Positions 42,754 through 50,769 of a stretch of DNA of 64,000 nucleotides are shown here, one piece after another. This DNA is from Solirubrobacter sp963792915 (GTDB lineage Bacteria > Actinomycetota > Thermoleophilia > Solirubrobacterales > Solirubrobacteraceae). Below the pieces are notes generated by a model. It was not told the origin of the DNA. It did not search any database and worked only from the letters and a program-made list of their open reading frames with translations. A program made the translations under genes and the position numbers. The stretch is taken from the NCBI GenBank assembly GCA_963792915.1, contig CAWBYD010000003.1, positions 1,426,001 to 1,490,000 on the forward strand, in the 5' to 3' direction. Each line of letters begins with the position of its first letter. The stretch's first letter is position 1.

Positions 42754-44574
42754 CTAGGCGCTGACCTTGAAGCGCTTGACGAGGCGCTCGAGCTCGGTGG
42801 CGGTGCCGGCCAGCGACTGGGCGGACGCGGCGATCTCCTGCGTGGAGGCGCTGGTCTCCTGCGTCGAGGCCGAGACCTGCTCGGCGGATGCCGAGCTCTC
42901 CTCGGCGACCGAGGCGACCTCGCCGATCTGCTCCTGCATGTGGTGCGTGCCGGCGCTGATCTCCTGCGCGGCCCCGGCGATGCCGGCAATCCGGGCCGAG
43001 ATGTCCTGCACGGCGGTCTCGATGCGCTCGAACGCTTCGCGCGTCTCGAGCACCGTGGCGACGCCGTCCTCCGTGCGACGGGCGCTGTCCTCGACCACGC
43101 CGACCACGCGGCTGGTCTGCTGCTGGATCTCGGCGATCAGCTCGGAGATCTGCCCGGCGGCGCCCTGGGACTCCTCGGCGAGCTTGCGGACCTCTTCGGC
43201 GACGACCGCGAACCCGCGGCCCTGCTCGCCGGCCCGGGCGGCCTCGATCGCGGCGTTGAGTGCCAGCAGGTTCGTCTGCTCGGCGATGCCGGTGATCGTG
43301 TCGACGATCCCGCCGATGCGCTCGGAGCGCTCGGACAGCTCGTGGATCGCGGCCGAGACCTGGCTGGACGCGGCGGCGACGCTCTCGATCGCCTCGGTGG
43401 CCTTGGCCGCGGCGCCGACGCCGGCCTGGGCGATCTGGCGCGTCTCGTCGGCGGCGCGGGCGCTCTCGCGGGCGCCCTCGGCGCTCGTCCCGGCGGCGGC
43501 CGCGGCCTCGCCGGCGGCGTTGCGGACCTCTTCGACCATCCGCACCTGGCGCTCGGCGCCCTGTGCGACGTCGCCGACCGCGGACGCGATCTCCGTGACC
43601 GCGCGTCCCGCCTCGTCGGACGTCGCGGCCATCTGCTCCGAGGCCGCCGTGACGCTGGCGACGCTCAGGGAGACCTCGCCGACCATCGCGCGGATGTCGG
43701 TCGCGAGCCGGGCCAGGCCGGTGCCGAGCACGTCGCGGTCGCTCTGCGGATGCACGTCGACCGAGAAGTCGCCGCCCGCCATGCGGTCCGTCGCGGCGGC
43801 CATGTCCTTCAGGTACTCGATCATGCGGCCGAACGCGCGGCCGGTGTCGGCGAGCTCGTCGCTGCCCGTGACCGCGACGTCCTGATTGACGTCGCCGACG
43901 GCGATGCCGTCCGCCGCGTCGCGCATGCGCCGGGCGCGGTTGGAGAGGTCGCGCGAGATCCAGAACGCGATGCCGGCGCCGATCGCGACCGCGATCACGG
44001 CAAGCAGGATCGCGAGGTTGCGCGCGCTGTGGAACTCGTCCGTCGCAGCCTTGGCGTTCGCCTCGGTGGTGGACGTGTTGTCCTTGCGCCACTCCGTGAG
44101 GACGGCGCGCACGTCGTTCATCTTGTCCTTGGCCGTGTTGGCCACTGCGGACGCGTCTGCGAGCTTCCCGGCACGGGCCAGCGCCGGGATCTGCACGGTC
44201 ATCGCCCGGTAGCCGTTGAACGTGTCGATGAACTGCTTGTAGAGCGCGCGGTCCCGCGCGTCGGCGAAGTACTTCGGGTACAGCTTGAAGTCCGCCGCGA
44301 GGCCGTCGGTGGCCGTCGTCATGGACTGGGCGCGGGAGGCGAGCAGCTCCTTGGTGTTCGACAGCGCGAACCCGAGCTGGGACGCGCGGAACAGCTCCAT
44401 CTTCTGGCCGATATCGCCGAGGACGCCAAGCGCCGGTGCGTTCGTGCCAGCGACGACCGTCGTCCGGTCGTTGATCTTGTTCATGCCGGACACGGCAAGC
44501 AGTGACGCGATCACCAGGAGCGCAAGCACTGCGCCGAACCCGGCGAACAGCTTCGTGCGAATCGTGAGTTTCAT
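42754..44574 (-). CDS. Methyl-accepting chemotaxis protein
   Basis: A 606-aa membrane receptor. TM1 is at residues 9-30 and TM2 near 187-207 (ILLAVIAVAIGAGIAFWIS). Between them is a ~155-residue helical sensor (4HB type). A HAMP domain follows (about 208-262), then a long coiled-coil signalling region with the highly conserved tip EQTNLLALNAAIEAARAGEQ and GRGFAVVAEEVRKLAEES. The last residues lack a CheR pentapeptide. No cheA/W genes are in the window, so it is an orphan receptor. The ATG at 44574 follows AGGTGAG; a GTG at 44580 is in frame. Confidence 0.93.
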   Translation of the reverse strand: MKLTIRTKLFAGFGAVLALLVIASLLAVSGMNKINDRTTVVAGTNAPALGVLGDIGQKMELFRASQLGFALSNTKELLASRAQSMTTATDGLAADFKLYPKYFADARDRALYKQFIDTFNGYRAMTVQIPALARAGKLADASAVANTAKDKMNDVRAVLTEWRKDNTSTTEANAKAATDEFHSARNLAILLAVIAVAIGAGIAFWISRDLSNRARRMRDAADGIAVGDVNQDVAVTGSDELADTGRAFGRMIEYLKDMAAATDRMAGGDFSVDVHPQSDRDVLGTGLARLATDIRAMVGEVSLSVASVTAASEQMAATSDEAGRAVTEIASAVGDVAQGAERQVRMVEEVRNAAGEAAAAAGTSAEGARESARAADETRQIAQAGVGAAAKATEAIESVAAASSQVSAAIHELSERSERIGGIVDTITGIAEQTNLLALNAAIEAARAGEQGRGFAVVAEEVRKLAEESQGAAGQISELIAEIQQQTSRVVGVVEDSARRTEDGVATVLETREAFERIETAVQDISARIAGIAGAAQEISAGTHHMQEQIGEVASVAEESSASAEQVSASTQETSASTQEIAASAQSLAGTATELERLVKRFKVSA

Positions 44575-44657
44575 GCTCACCTACTCGGCGACAATTCGCC
44601 CGCGGCGGCCCGTAGTACCCCGGAACGGGTTGCGTAGTGTGCCGCAGAGTCCCTGGA

Positions 44658-45146
44658 TCAGCCGTGGCCGAGGACGTACCCGACGAACGCCACCAGCGCG
44701 CCGCCGAGCGTGACCTGGATCAGCGAGTTGCGCAGCGAGACGCGCTGGAAGCGCTTGCGGATGAGGGCGATCGCGACGAGCTCGAACGCGACCACGACGT
44801 AGGCGACCGCGAGCGCGTGATGCACGTCGGAGATCAGGAACGGGAGCGAGTGCAGCGAGCCGCCGACGAACGTCGCCCCGCCGGTCACCGCGCCGCGCGT
44901 GAGCGCGGAACCGCGCCCGCTCAGCGCGCCGTCGTCGGACAGCGCCTCCGAGAGCGCCATCGAGATCGCCGCGCCCAGCGCGGTCGCCAGCCCGATCAGC
45001 AGCGCCGCGTGCGACCCGGCCACATAGGCGGCGGCGAAGATCGGCGCGAGCGTCGAGATCGTGCCGTCGATCAGCCCGACCAGGCCGGGCTGGACGAACT
45101 GCAGCTGCAGGCGGCGGTCGTCGGCAACGGGGATCACCCCGTCCAT
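44658..45146 (-). CDS. VIT/CCC1-family iron or manganese transporter
   Basis: A 162-aa membrane protein with four or five helices. The segment QPGLVGLIDGTISTLAPIFAAA corresponds to the first helix of VIT1-type proteins (usual G-x-x-D-G-x-x-S), followed by SMALSEALSDDG. These proteins move Fe2+ or Mn2+ out of the cytosol. It is shorter than plant VIT1 (about 250 aa), with a short soluble loop. It diverges from a Fur-family gene, and a 14-bp dyad (TTAGG-N4-CCTAA) lies between them, so metal-dependent control is likely. Confidence 0.85.
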   Translation of the reverse strand: MDGVIPVADDRRLQLQFVQPGLVGLIDGTISTLAPIFAAAYVAGSHAALLIGLATALGAAISMALSEALSDDGALSGRGSALTRGAVTGGATFVGGSLHSLPFLISDVHHALAVAYVVVAFELVAIALIRKRFQRVSLRNSLIQVTLGGALVAFVGYVLGHG

Positions 45147-45164
45147 AATAGAAGAGACTTCAAG

Positions 45165-45178
45165 TTAGGAACGCCTAA
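45165..45178. promoter_or_regulatory. Inverted repeat TTAGG-aacg-CCTAA, candidate Fur/DtxR-type box
   Basis: A perfect 5+5 dyad in the 51-bp gap between the VIT-type gene and fur. It resembles half of the DtxR/IdeR consensus (TTAGGTTAGCCTAACC). It lies 8 nt upstream of the fur -10 hexamer and 19 nt from the VIT start, where it could repress both. Confidence 0.6.
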
Positions 45179-45185
45179 GAGCTGC

Positions 45186-45191
45186 TAGGCT
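45186..45191 (+). promoter_or_regulatory. -10 element TAGGCT for leaderless fur mRNA
   Basis: TAGGCT ends 6 nt before the ATG at 45198. Confidence 0.6.
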
Positions 45192-45197
45192 CGTGTG

Positions 45198-45611
45198 ATG
45201 GCGCCGATCGAGGAGCTCTTGCGCGCCCGCGGCCTGCGGGTCACCGCCCAGCGTGTCGTGATCCACGACGCGCTCGTGTCGGCGGGCCGGCACCTGACCG
45301 CCGACCAGGTGCGCGAGGCGGTGCTGGATCGCCTGCCCGGCGTGTCGCTCCCGACCGTCTACGCGACGCTCGAGGTGCTCGAGGAGCTCGAGCTCGTGCG
45401 CCGCCTCCACACGCCCAGCGCGCTGCTGTTCGACCCGCGGCCGGACGCGCACGCGCACGCCCTATGCCGCCGCTGCGGGCGCGTGGAGGATCTCGACGCG
45501 CATCCCCGGGCGCGCGCCGCGCTGGACGCCGCGGAAGCTGCGGGCTGGTCCAGCGCCGCGCCCGAGACGCTCGTGGTCGGGGTCTGCCCGGACTGCGGCG
45601 TTACGCGCTGA
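45198..45611 (+). CDS. Fur-family metalloregulator
   Basis: A 137-aa winged-helix repressor. The N-terminal helix-turn-helix is GLRVTAQRVVIHDALVSAG to SLPTVYATLEVLEELELVRR; the C-terminal dimer domain has HAHALCRRCGRVEDLD and a final CPDCGVTR, giving two CxxC zinc-site pairs. Some histidines (DAHAHA) would bind the sensed metal. It could be Fur, PerR, Zur or Mur; the iron context favours an iron/manganese sensor. Start ATG 45198 (an in-frame GTG lies one codon upstream). It overlaps the convergent DUF1097 gene by 11 bp. Confidence 0.9.
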   Translation: MAPIEELLRARGLRVTAQRVVIHDALVSAGRHLTADQVREAVLDRLPGVSLPTVYATLEVLEELELVRRLHTPSALLFDPRPDAHAHALCRRCGRVEDLDAHPRARAALDAAEAAGWSSAAPETLVVGVCPDCGVTR

Positions 45612-46317
45612 CCGCCACGTTCGGCGGCGACTCGCTGCTGCGGCGCGAGCCGAGCCCGCCGAGCACGCCGGCGAGCCGGACGGACAGCGCGCCCATCAGC
45701 ACCCCGAAGATCAGCGACACGAAGACACTGATCACGACCCAACTCCACGACATGGAGATCAGGCCGCCGAAGGCACCGGTGCCCGCCGCGAGCGGCTTGG
45801 CGGTGATCGCCGAGGTCAGCGCCGCCGCCGTGTGCGGACCCTTGCCGTCGGGCACGTAGTTGTCCAGCCCGGTCGCGATCCACCACAGGAACACCGACCC
45901 GTAGCAGCAGAAGGCGGGCGCCGGGGCGAAGCGGTCGTCGGCGACCGTGGTCGAGAGCACGACCAGCGCCGCGGCCGTGAGCCCGATCCACAGTGCCAGC
46001 CCCCAGAAGTCCGGCGCGTCGGCGAACGCGGGTCCGGCCACCATCGCGATGCCGGCGCCGACCGATCCGGTGAACGCGGCGATCGCCGTCTTGCCCATCG
46101 CGGCGCGATCGGCGCCGAGCATGAAGAACAGGCCCCAGGACACGAAGATCGCCGGGAGCACCAGGTGCAGCCCGCTCGGCATCCCGAACTTCCCGAACAC
46201 CCCGTCCTGGACCGTCACCCAGTGGAAGGTGAAGTTCAGCGCGAACCACGAGACCGCGAACGCGAGCACCCCGATCGAGACGACGAGCGGGACGACCGCC
46301 TTGAGCCGACTTGCCAT
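45601..46317 (-). CDS. DUF1097 family membrane protein
   Basis: A 238-aa membrane protein with about six to seven helices. The pattern PAIFVSWGLFFMLGADRAAMGKT near residue 58 and SVFLWWIATGLDNYVPDGKGPH near residue 145 fit DUF1097-type inner-membrane proteins of unknown function. The ATG at 46317 has GAGGAGAG upstream. It converges with fur and diverges from the encapsulated ferritin gene; no direct link to iron is known. Confidence 0.75.
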   Translation of the reverse strand: MASRLKAVVPLVVSIGVLAFAVSWFALNFTFHWVTVQDGVFGKFGMPSGLHLVLPAIFVSWGLFFMLGADRAAMGKTAIAAFTGSVGAGIAMVAGPAFADAPDFWGLALWIGLTAAALVVLSTTVADDRFAPAPAFCCYGSVFLWWIATGLDNYVPDGKGPHTAAALTSAITAKPLAAGTGAFGGLISMSWSWVVISVFVSLIFGVLMGALSVRLAGVLGGLGSRRSSESPPNVAVSA

Positions 46318-46455
46318 GCTCTCTCCTCACTGTGCGCCGCCGCGCGGAGTGCGCGGCCGGGCTGCGCACCAGTATTCGGAGGCCCCCCGGTGCGCGTCAA
46401 GATTCGGCCCGGAAGCGTCCGGAAGCTGGAAATTTCGCCCGACTCGGATCGTGGG

Positions 46456-46461
46456 TAGGGT
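46456..46461 (+). promoter_or_regulatory. -10 element TAGGGT for leaderless ferritin-encapsulin mRNA
   Basis: TAGGGT ends 6 nt before the ATG at 46468. Confidence 0.6.
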
Positions 46462-46467
46462 CCCGGC

Positions 46468-46854
46468 ATGGGGTTTGACCAGTACCACGAGCCGCCCGAG
46501 GAGCTGCCGGCGCACACGCGCACCTTCGCTCGGCTCTGCGCGTCGCTGACCGAGGAGGCCGAGGCTATCGGCTGGTACGCGCAGCGGATCGCCGTCGAGG
46601 GCGATCAAGAGGCGGCGGCGATCATGAACAACGCCATGACCGAGGAGTTCAAGCACTTCTCGATGGACCTCGAGTACCTGCTGCGGCGCACGCCGCTGTG
46701 GCGCGAGATCGCGCAGGGGATCCTCTTCAGCGCCGGCGACATCGTCGAGGCCGGCGAGGAGGCCGAAGAGGAGGCGGGTGACGCCGGCGGCGGCGCGCCG
46801 GCACCATCGCTGGGGTCACTGGGCATCGGCAGTCTCAGAGGGGAGTCGCTGTGA
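46468..46854 (+). CDS. Encapsulated ferritin-like protein (encapsulin cargo)
   Basis: A 128-aa EncFtn protein: two helices that dimerise to build a ferroxidase site. The key residues E30/E32, E60 and H63 (EExA near 30, and E60-F-K-H63) match Rhodospirillum rubrum EncFtn (E32, E62, H65). An acidic linker (EEAEEEAGDAGGG) leads to a C-terminal encapsulin targeting peptide, SLGSLGIGSLRG. It oxidises Fe2+ for storage in the shell. The TAGGGT hexamer is 6 nt upstream (leaderless). It overlaps the encapsulin gene by GTGA. Confidence 0.95.
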   Translation: MGFDQYHEPPEELPAHTRTFARLCASLTEEAEAIGWYAQRIAVEGDQEAAAIMNNAMTEEFKHFSMDLEYLLRRTPLWREIAQGILFSAGDIVEAGEEAEEEAGDAGGGAPAPSLGSLGIGSLRGESL

Positions 46855-47663
46855 ACCACCTGCTGCGCGGGATCGCCCCGATCGGAGAGTCCGTCTGGAA
46901 CGAACTCGACCAGGAGGCGCGCGAGCGCCTGATGCCCGGCCTCGCGGCCCGCAAGCTGGTCGACTTCGCCGGACCGTTCGGCTGGGAGTACTCCGCCTCC
47001 AATCTCGGCCGCGTCAGCGCGCTCGACGCGGCGCCGGTCGACGGCCTCACCGCCGCACGGCGGCGCGTGCTCCCGCTGGCGGAGCTGCGGGCCTCGTTCA
47101 CGCTCGCGCGCTCGGAGGTCGCGGACTTCGAGCGCGGCGCCGCCGACATCGACCTCGAATCGCTCGACGAGGCCGCTCGCCTGATGGCGCGCGCCGAGAA
47201 CATCGCGGTCTTCCACGGCTGGGCCGAGGCGGGCATGCGCGGCATCTCCGAGGCGTGCGCGCAGCCGGCCATCGCGCTCGACGAGGACTTCAACGCCTAC
47301 CCGCGCCACGTCGCCAAGGCGGTCGAGACGCTGCTGCGCCAGGGCATCGCCGGGCCCTACGGACTGGCGCTCGGCACCGACGGCTACACGGGCGTGATCG
47401 AGCACACCGAGCATGGCGGGCGCCCGCTGTTCGACCACCTCAAGCGAATCCTGGACGGCGGCCCGATCGTCTACGCCCCCGGCGTGGAGGGAGCGATCGT
47501 GCTCAGCCAACGCGGTGGGGATTTCCTGTTCGAATCCGGTCAGGACCTCTCGATCGGCTACAGCCACCACGACGCCGACACCGTCAGCCTGTACCTCGAA
47601 CAGAGCTTCAGCTTCCGCGTCGCGACGCCCGAGGCGGCGTGCGCGCTCGCGCCGCCGGCGTAG
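46851..47663 (+). CDS. Family 1 encapsulin nanocompartment shell protein
   Basis: A 270-aa HK97-fold shell protein. Opening motif LLRGIAPIGESVWNELDQEA, mid segment EDFNAYPRHVAKAVETLLRQGI-GPYGLALG and final GQDLSIGYSHHDADTVSLYL are encapsulin hallmarks. Its length fits T=1 60-mers. The GTG start (46851) overlaps the ferritin stop, and GAGGGGAG lies inside the ferritin 3' end, so the shell is translated from the same mRNA with its own strong ribosome site. It packages the EncFtn cargo as an iron store. Confidence 0.97.
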   Translation: MNHLLRGIAPIGESVWNELDQEARERLMPGLAARKLVDFAGPFGWEYSASNLGRVSALDAAPVDGLTAARRRVLPLAELRASFTLARSEVADFERGAADIDLESLDEAARLMARAENIAVFHGWAEAGMRGISEACAQPAIALDEDFNAYPRHVAKAVETLLRQGIAGPYGLALGTDGYTGVIEHTEHGGRPLFDHLKRILDGGPIVYAPGVEGAIVLSQRGGDFLFESGQDLSIGYSHHDADTVSLYLEQSFSFRVATPEAACALAPPA

Positions 47664-47683
47664 CCGCCGGTTTTCAGACTGTC

Positions 47684-47733
47684 GCAGAGCGGGTACCCAG
47701 ACCGCCGTCCATGTTGCGGGCGGCGGGCCCGCT
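47684..47733 (+). other. Stem-loop structure between encapsulin and S53 peptidase number three
   Basis: Outer arms AGAGCGGG (47684-47691) and CCCGCTCT (47726-47733) enclose a smaller CCGCC/GGCGG stem. It begins 21 nt after the encapsulin stop and ends 27 nt before the next ATG. It may be a terminator or a structured 5' leader. Confidence 0.45.
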
Positions 47734-47760
47734 CTCTACGTCCTCTGGGGTGCCATTTCG

Positions 47761-49311
47761 ATGCGTTTCACGCTCGCCTCATCGGCGGTGCTGTCGGCTG
47801 CTGCCGTCCTGCTGGCGCCGGCCGCGGCGCACGCCGCGACCGGCCTCGATCCACTGCGGGTGAGCGGCGCCACCGCCACCGGCACGCTCTCCCGCGCGAG
47901 CGTTCCAGTGACGATCGCGCTCGCGCCGCGCGACCGGGCGGGCCTGGCGGCGGCCGCGGCGCGCGGCGGCGGCCTCACGCCGGCGCAGTTCAACACGCGC
48001 TTCGCGCCCGCCGACACGACCGTCAGCGCCGTGCGGTCGTGGGCCGCGGACGCGGGCCTGAACGTCACTTCGGTCAGCGCCAACCACACGCTGGTGCGCG
48101 TCACCGGGTCGGCCGCCGAGGTCTCGAACGCGTTCGGCACGACGCTCGAGAGCTTCCGGGCACCGAACGGCTCGGCGTTCTTCGCGCCCGCCACGACCGC
48201 GAAGCTGCCGGCGGCGTTCGCGGGCCAGACGACGTCCGTGCTCGGGCTCACGAACCTCGGCAAGGTCGGGCTGCGCCAGCTGCCGCCCTCGCTCGACATC
48301 CCCCGCAGCTACGGCCCGCAGGACCTCGCCGCGCTCTACGACGCGCCCGCCGGGCAGACCGGCGCCGGGCAGGAGCTGTCGGTGATCGCCGAGGGCGACC
48401 TCTCGCAGGCCAAGGCGGACCTCGTGACGTTCGAGGACCGGCACGGCCTCCCGCACGTGACCTGGGATCAGGTCAACGTCGGCACGCCGTCGAGCGACAC
48501 GGCCGGCGCCGACGAGTGGGACCTCGACACGCAGTACTCGACCGGCCTGGCGCCGGGGGTGAGCACGCTGCACGTCTACGTCGGCCCGTCGCTCTCCAAC
48601 GACGACATCCTTTCGACCATCACGCGCTGGGTGACCGACGACAAGAGCCGTCAGGCGAGCTTCTCGGCCGGCGAGTGCGAGCTACTGGCGTTCGCCACCG
48701 GGTTCACCGACGCGCTCGATGTGACGCTCGCCCAGGCCGCCGCGCAGGGTCAGTCGCTGTTCGTCTCAAGCGGCGACACCGGCACGTTCTGCAGCGCGGT
48801 GGTCGGCGCCAACGGCGTGCCCGCGGGCATCCCGAGCGTCGAGTACCCGGCCTCCAGCCCGAACGCGATCGGCGTCGGCGGCACGACGGTGCTCGGCCCC
48901 GGCCCGAGCGAGATCGGCTGGTACGCGGGCGGCGGCGGCTCGAGCTACTTCGAGGCGACCCCGGCCTACCAGAGCGCGGCCGGCGGCAGCTTCCTCGGCG
49001 TCAACCGCGGCGTGCCGGACGTGGCGCTGGACGCCGACCCCAACAGCGGCTACGCCGTGATCGTCGGCGGCCAGGAGGAGACGATCGGCGGCACCAGCGC
49101 CTCGGCGCCCGCGTGGCAGGGCATCTGGGCGCGCGCCAACGGCGCTCACGGCGGCGCGCTCGGCTTCGCCGGCGGCCCGCTCTACGGCGCGCCGGCGAGC
49201 GCGTTCCACGACATCACGCTCGGAGGCAACCCCGCGCCCGCGACGCCCGGCTGGGACTACGTCACGGGCCGCGGCACGCCCGACGTGGCAGCGCTGATCG
49301 CAGGAGTCTGA
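47761..49311 (+). CDS. S53 family peptidase number three
   Basis: A 516-aa secreted pro-kumamolisin/sedolisin. The signal peptide is MRFTLASSAVLSAAAVLLAP, cut near AHA-ATG. The pro-domain (about 30-165) has LTPAQFNTRFAP and VSAVRSWAADAGL. The catalytic domain has E252 and D256 (ExxxD), D339 in SSGDTGTF, S446 in GGTSASAP and a Ca-site-like GWDYVTGRGTPD at the end. It lacks the extra C-terminal domains of the other two S53 proteins. The upstream hairpin and a gap of 97 bp from encapsulin suggest its own promoter. Confidence 0.9.
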   Translation: MRFTLASSAVLSAAAVLLAPAAAHAATGLDPLRVSGATATGTLSRASVPVTIALAPRDRAGLAAAAARGGGLTPAQFNTRFAPADTTVSAVRSWAADAGLNVTSVSANHTLVRVTGSAAEVSNAFGTTLESFRAPNGSAFFAPATTAKLPAAFAGQTTSVLGLTNLGKVGLRQLPPSLDIPRSYGPQDLAALYDAPAGQTGAGQELSVIAEGDLSQAKADLVTFEDRHGLPHVTWDQVNVGTPSSDTAGADEWDLDTQYSTGLAPGVSTLHVYVGPSLSNDDILSTITRWVTDDKSRQASFSAGECELLAFATGFTDALDVTLAQAAAQGQSLFVSSGDTGTFCSAVVGANGVPAGIPSVEYPASSPNAIGVGGTTVLGPGPSEIGWYAGGGGSSYFEATPAYQSAAGGSFLGVNRGVPDVALDADPNSGYAVIVGGQEETIGGTSASAPAWQGIWARANGAHGGALGFAGGPLYGAPASAFHDITLGGNPAPATPGWDYVTGRGTPDVAALIAGV

Positions 49312-49368
49312 TCGCTCGCGCGTGCGCGCTCGCGGGGTAACCCCCTCGCAGGCGCGCCGCGCACCTCG

Positions 49369-49374
49369 TACCGT
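49369..49374 (+). promoter_or_regulatory. -10 element TACCGT for leaderless mRNA
   Basis: TACCGT ends 8 nt before the ATG at 49383. Confidence 0.45.
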
Positions 49375-49382
49375 CGGGCGCC

Positions 49383-49799
49383 ATGAGCCCCGATGACCTC
49401 ACCGCCGCCTTCTTCGGCGCCGTCTCCTTCGCTCCCGGCGAGCGGCCGGACTACGGCGCGATCCGCGCGCTCTTCCTACCCGGCGGACGGCTGATCCGCG
49501 CGATCGGCGACACGCTCGACGTCACGACGGTCGACGAGTTCATCGCGCCGCGCCAGGCGCTCGTGGACCGCGGGGCGCTGACCGCGTTCGAGGAGTACGA
49601 GATCGAGGCGCGGATCGAGGCGTTCGGGAACGTCGTCCATCGCTTCAGCATCTACGGCAAGCGCGGCACGCAGGACGGCGCGTCGTTTGAGGCGCGCGGC
49701 GCCATCTCGACCCAGTTCGTGAACACCGCGGACGGCTGGCGGATCGCCAGCATGGCCTGGGACGACGAGCGCCCCGGGCTCACGCTTCCGGCAGGCTGA
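49383..49799 (+). CDS. NTF2-like (SnoaL/DUF4440-type) small protein
   Basis: A 138-aa alpha+beta cone protein: an N-terminal helix (DLTAAFFGAVSFAPG), DYGAIRALFLPGGRLIRAIG, EEYEIEARIEAFGNVVHRFSIY, and a final WRIASMAWDDERPGLTL strand. Such domains are used as ketosteroid-isomerase-like enzymes, binding proteins or subunits; the active site is not recognisable. The ATG at 49383 has a TACCGT hexamer 8 nt upstream. The 3' end overlaps the convergent dppF by 20 bp. Confidence 0.78.
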   Translation: MSPDDLTAAFFGAVSFAPGERPDYGAIRALFLPGGRLIRAIGDTLDVTTVDEFIAPRQALVDRGALTAFEEYEIEARIEAFGNVVHRFSIYGKRGTQDGASFEARGAISTQFVNTADGWRIASMAWDDERPGLTLPAG

Positions 49800-50769
49800 C
49801 CTCGGGGACGTGCGCGCGCGGCGCGGCGCGCCAGGCGAAGTGGCACGCGGCCCAGCGCTCCGGAGCGCCGGCGGCGAGCGCGGGGTCCTGCTCGCGGCAG
49901 ACGTCCTGCGCGAGCGGGCAGCGCGGATGGAAGCGGCAGCCGGACGGCAGGTCGATCGGGCTCGGGGGGTCGCCCGCGACGCTCACGGCCTGCGACGCAC
50001 GGCCGGGCACGAGCCGCGGGACCGCGCGCAGCAGGCCCTGCGTGTAGGGATGGCGGGCGTCACCGAACAGGTCGGCGACCGGCGCCGCCTCGACGATCCG
50101 GCCCAGGTACATGACCGCCACGCGGTCGCACGTGTGGCGCACGACCGCCAGGTTGTGGGCGATCAGCAGGACGGTGAGCCCGAGCTGCGCCTGCAGGTCC
50201 TCGAGCAGGTTCAGCACCGTCGCCTGCACGGAGACGTCGAGCGCGGAGACCGGCTCGTCGGCGACCAGGATCTCCGGCTCGAGCGCGAGCGCGCGCGCGA
50301 TGCTGACGCGCTGGCGCTGGCCGCCGGAGAACTGGCGCGGGTGCGCGTCCAGCGCGCGCGCCCCGAGCCCGACCAGGTCCAGCAGCTCGCGGCAGCGCGC
50401 GTCGACGCGCTCGCGCGGGACGAGCCGGTGGACGCGCAGCAGCTCCGACAGCGTCTGGCGCACGGTCATGCGCGGGTTCAGCGACGAGTACGGGTCCTGG
50501 AAGACCATCTGGATGCGGCGCCGCTGCGCCCGCGTGCGGCTCGCGCCGAGCGGCTCGCCCTCGAAGCGGACCGCGCCGGCGGTCGGCGTCTCCAGGCCGA
50601 CGATGCAGCGCCCCAGCGTCGACTTGCCGCAGCCGGACTCGCCGACCAGCCCGAGCGTCTCGCCGCGCGCCAGCGTCAGGTCCACGCCGTCGACGGCGCG
50701 CAGCAGCTCGCGCCGCGAGACGGCGTAGTGCTTCGACAGCCCGCTGACCTCGAGCAGCGGCTCAGCCAC
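49780..50769 (-). CDS. dppF: Dipeptide/oligopeptide ABC transporter ATP-binding protein
   Basis: A 329-aa ATPase. Walker A GESGCGKSTLG near residue 42, signature FSGGQRQRVSIARAL near 146, Walker B EILVADEPVSALD near 166, and the C-terminal oligopeptide extension with the CxxHPRCPLAQDVC iron-sulfur-like Cys motif. It pairs with DppD to power peptide or nickel-type uptake. It starts with GTG at 50769, overlapping dppD by 8 bp. It is the last gene of a five-gene operon. Confidence 0.93.
   Translation of the reverse strand: MAEPLLEVSGLSKHYAVSRRELLRAVDGVDLTLARGETLGLVGESGCGKSTLGRCIVGLETPTAGAVRFEGEPLGASRTRAQRRRIQMVFQDPYSSLNPRMTVRQTLSELLRVHRLVPRERVDARCRELLDLVGLGARALDAHPRQFSGGQRQRVSIARALALEPEILVADEPVSALDVSVQATVLNLLEDLQAQLGLTVLLIAHNLAVVRHTCDRVAVMYLGRIVEAAPVADLFGDARHPYTQGLLRAVPRLVPGRASQAVSVAGDPPSPIDLPSGCRFHPRCPLAQDVCREQDPALAAGAPERWAACHFAWRAAPRAHVPEVSLPEA

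Noticed and set aside
45147..45152. Leaderless promoter for the VIT-type gene
   Set aside because: The TATTAT-like sequence overlaps the ATG itself, so the geometry does not fit; the real start may have a short leader.
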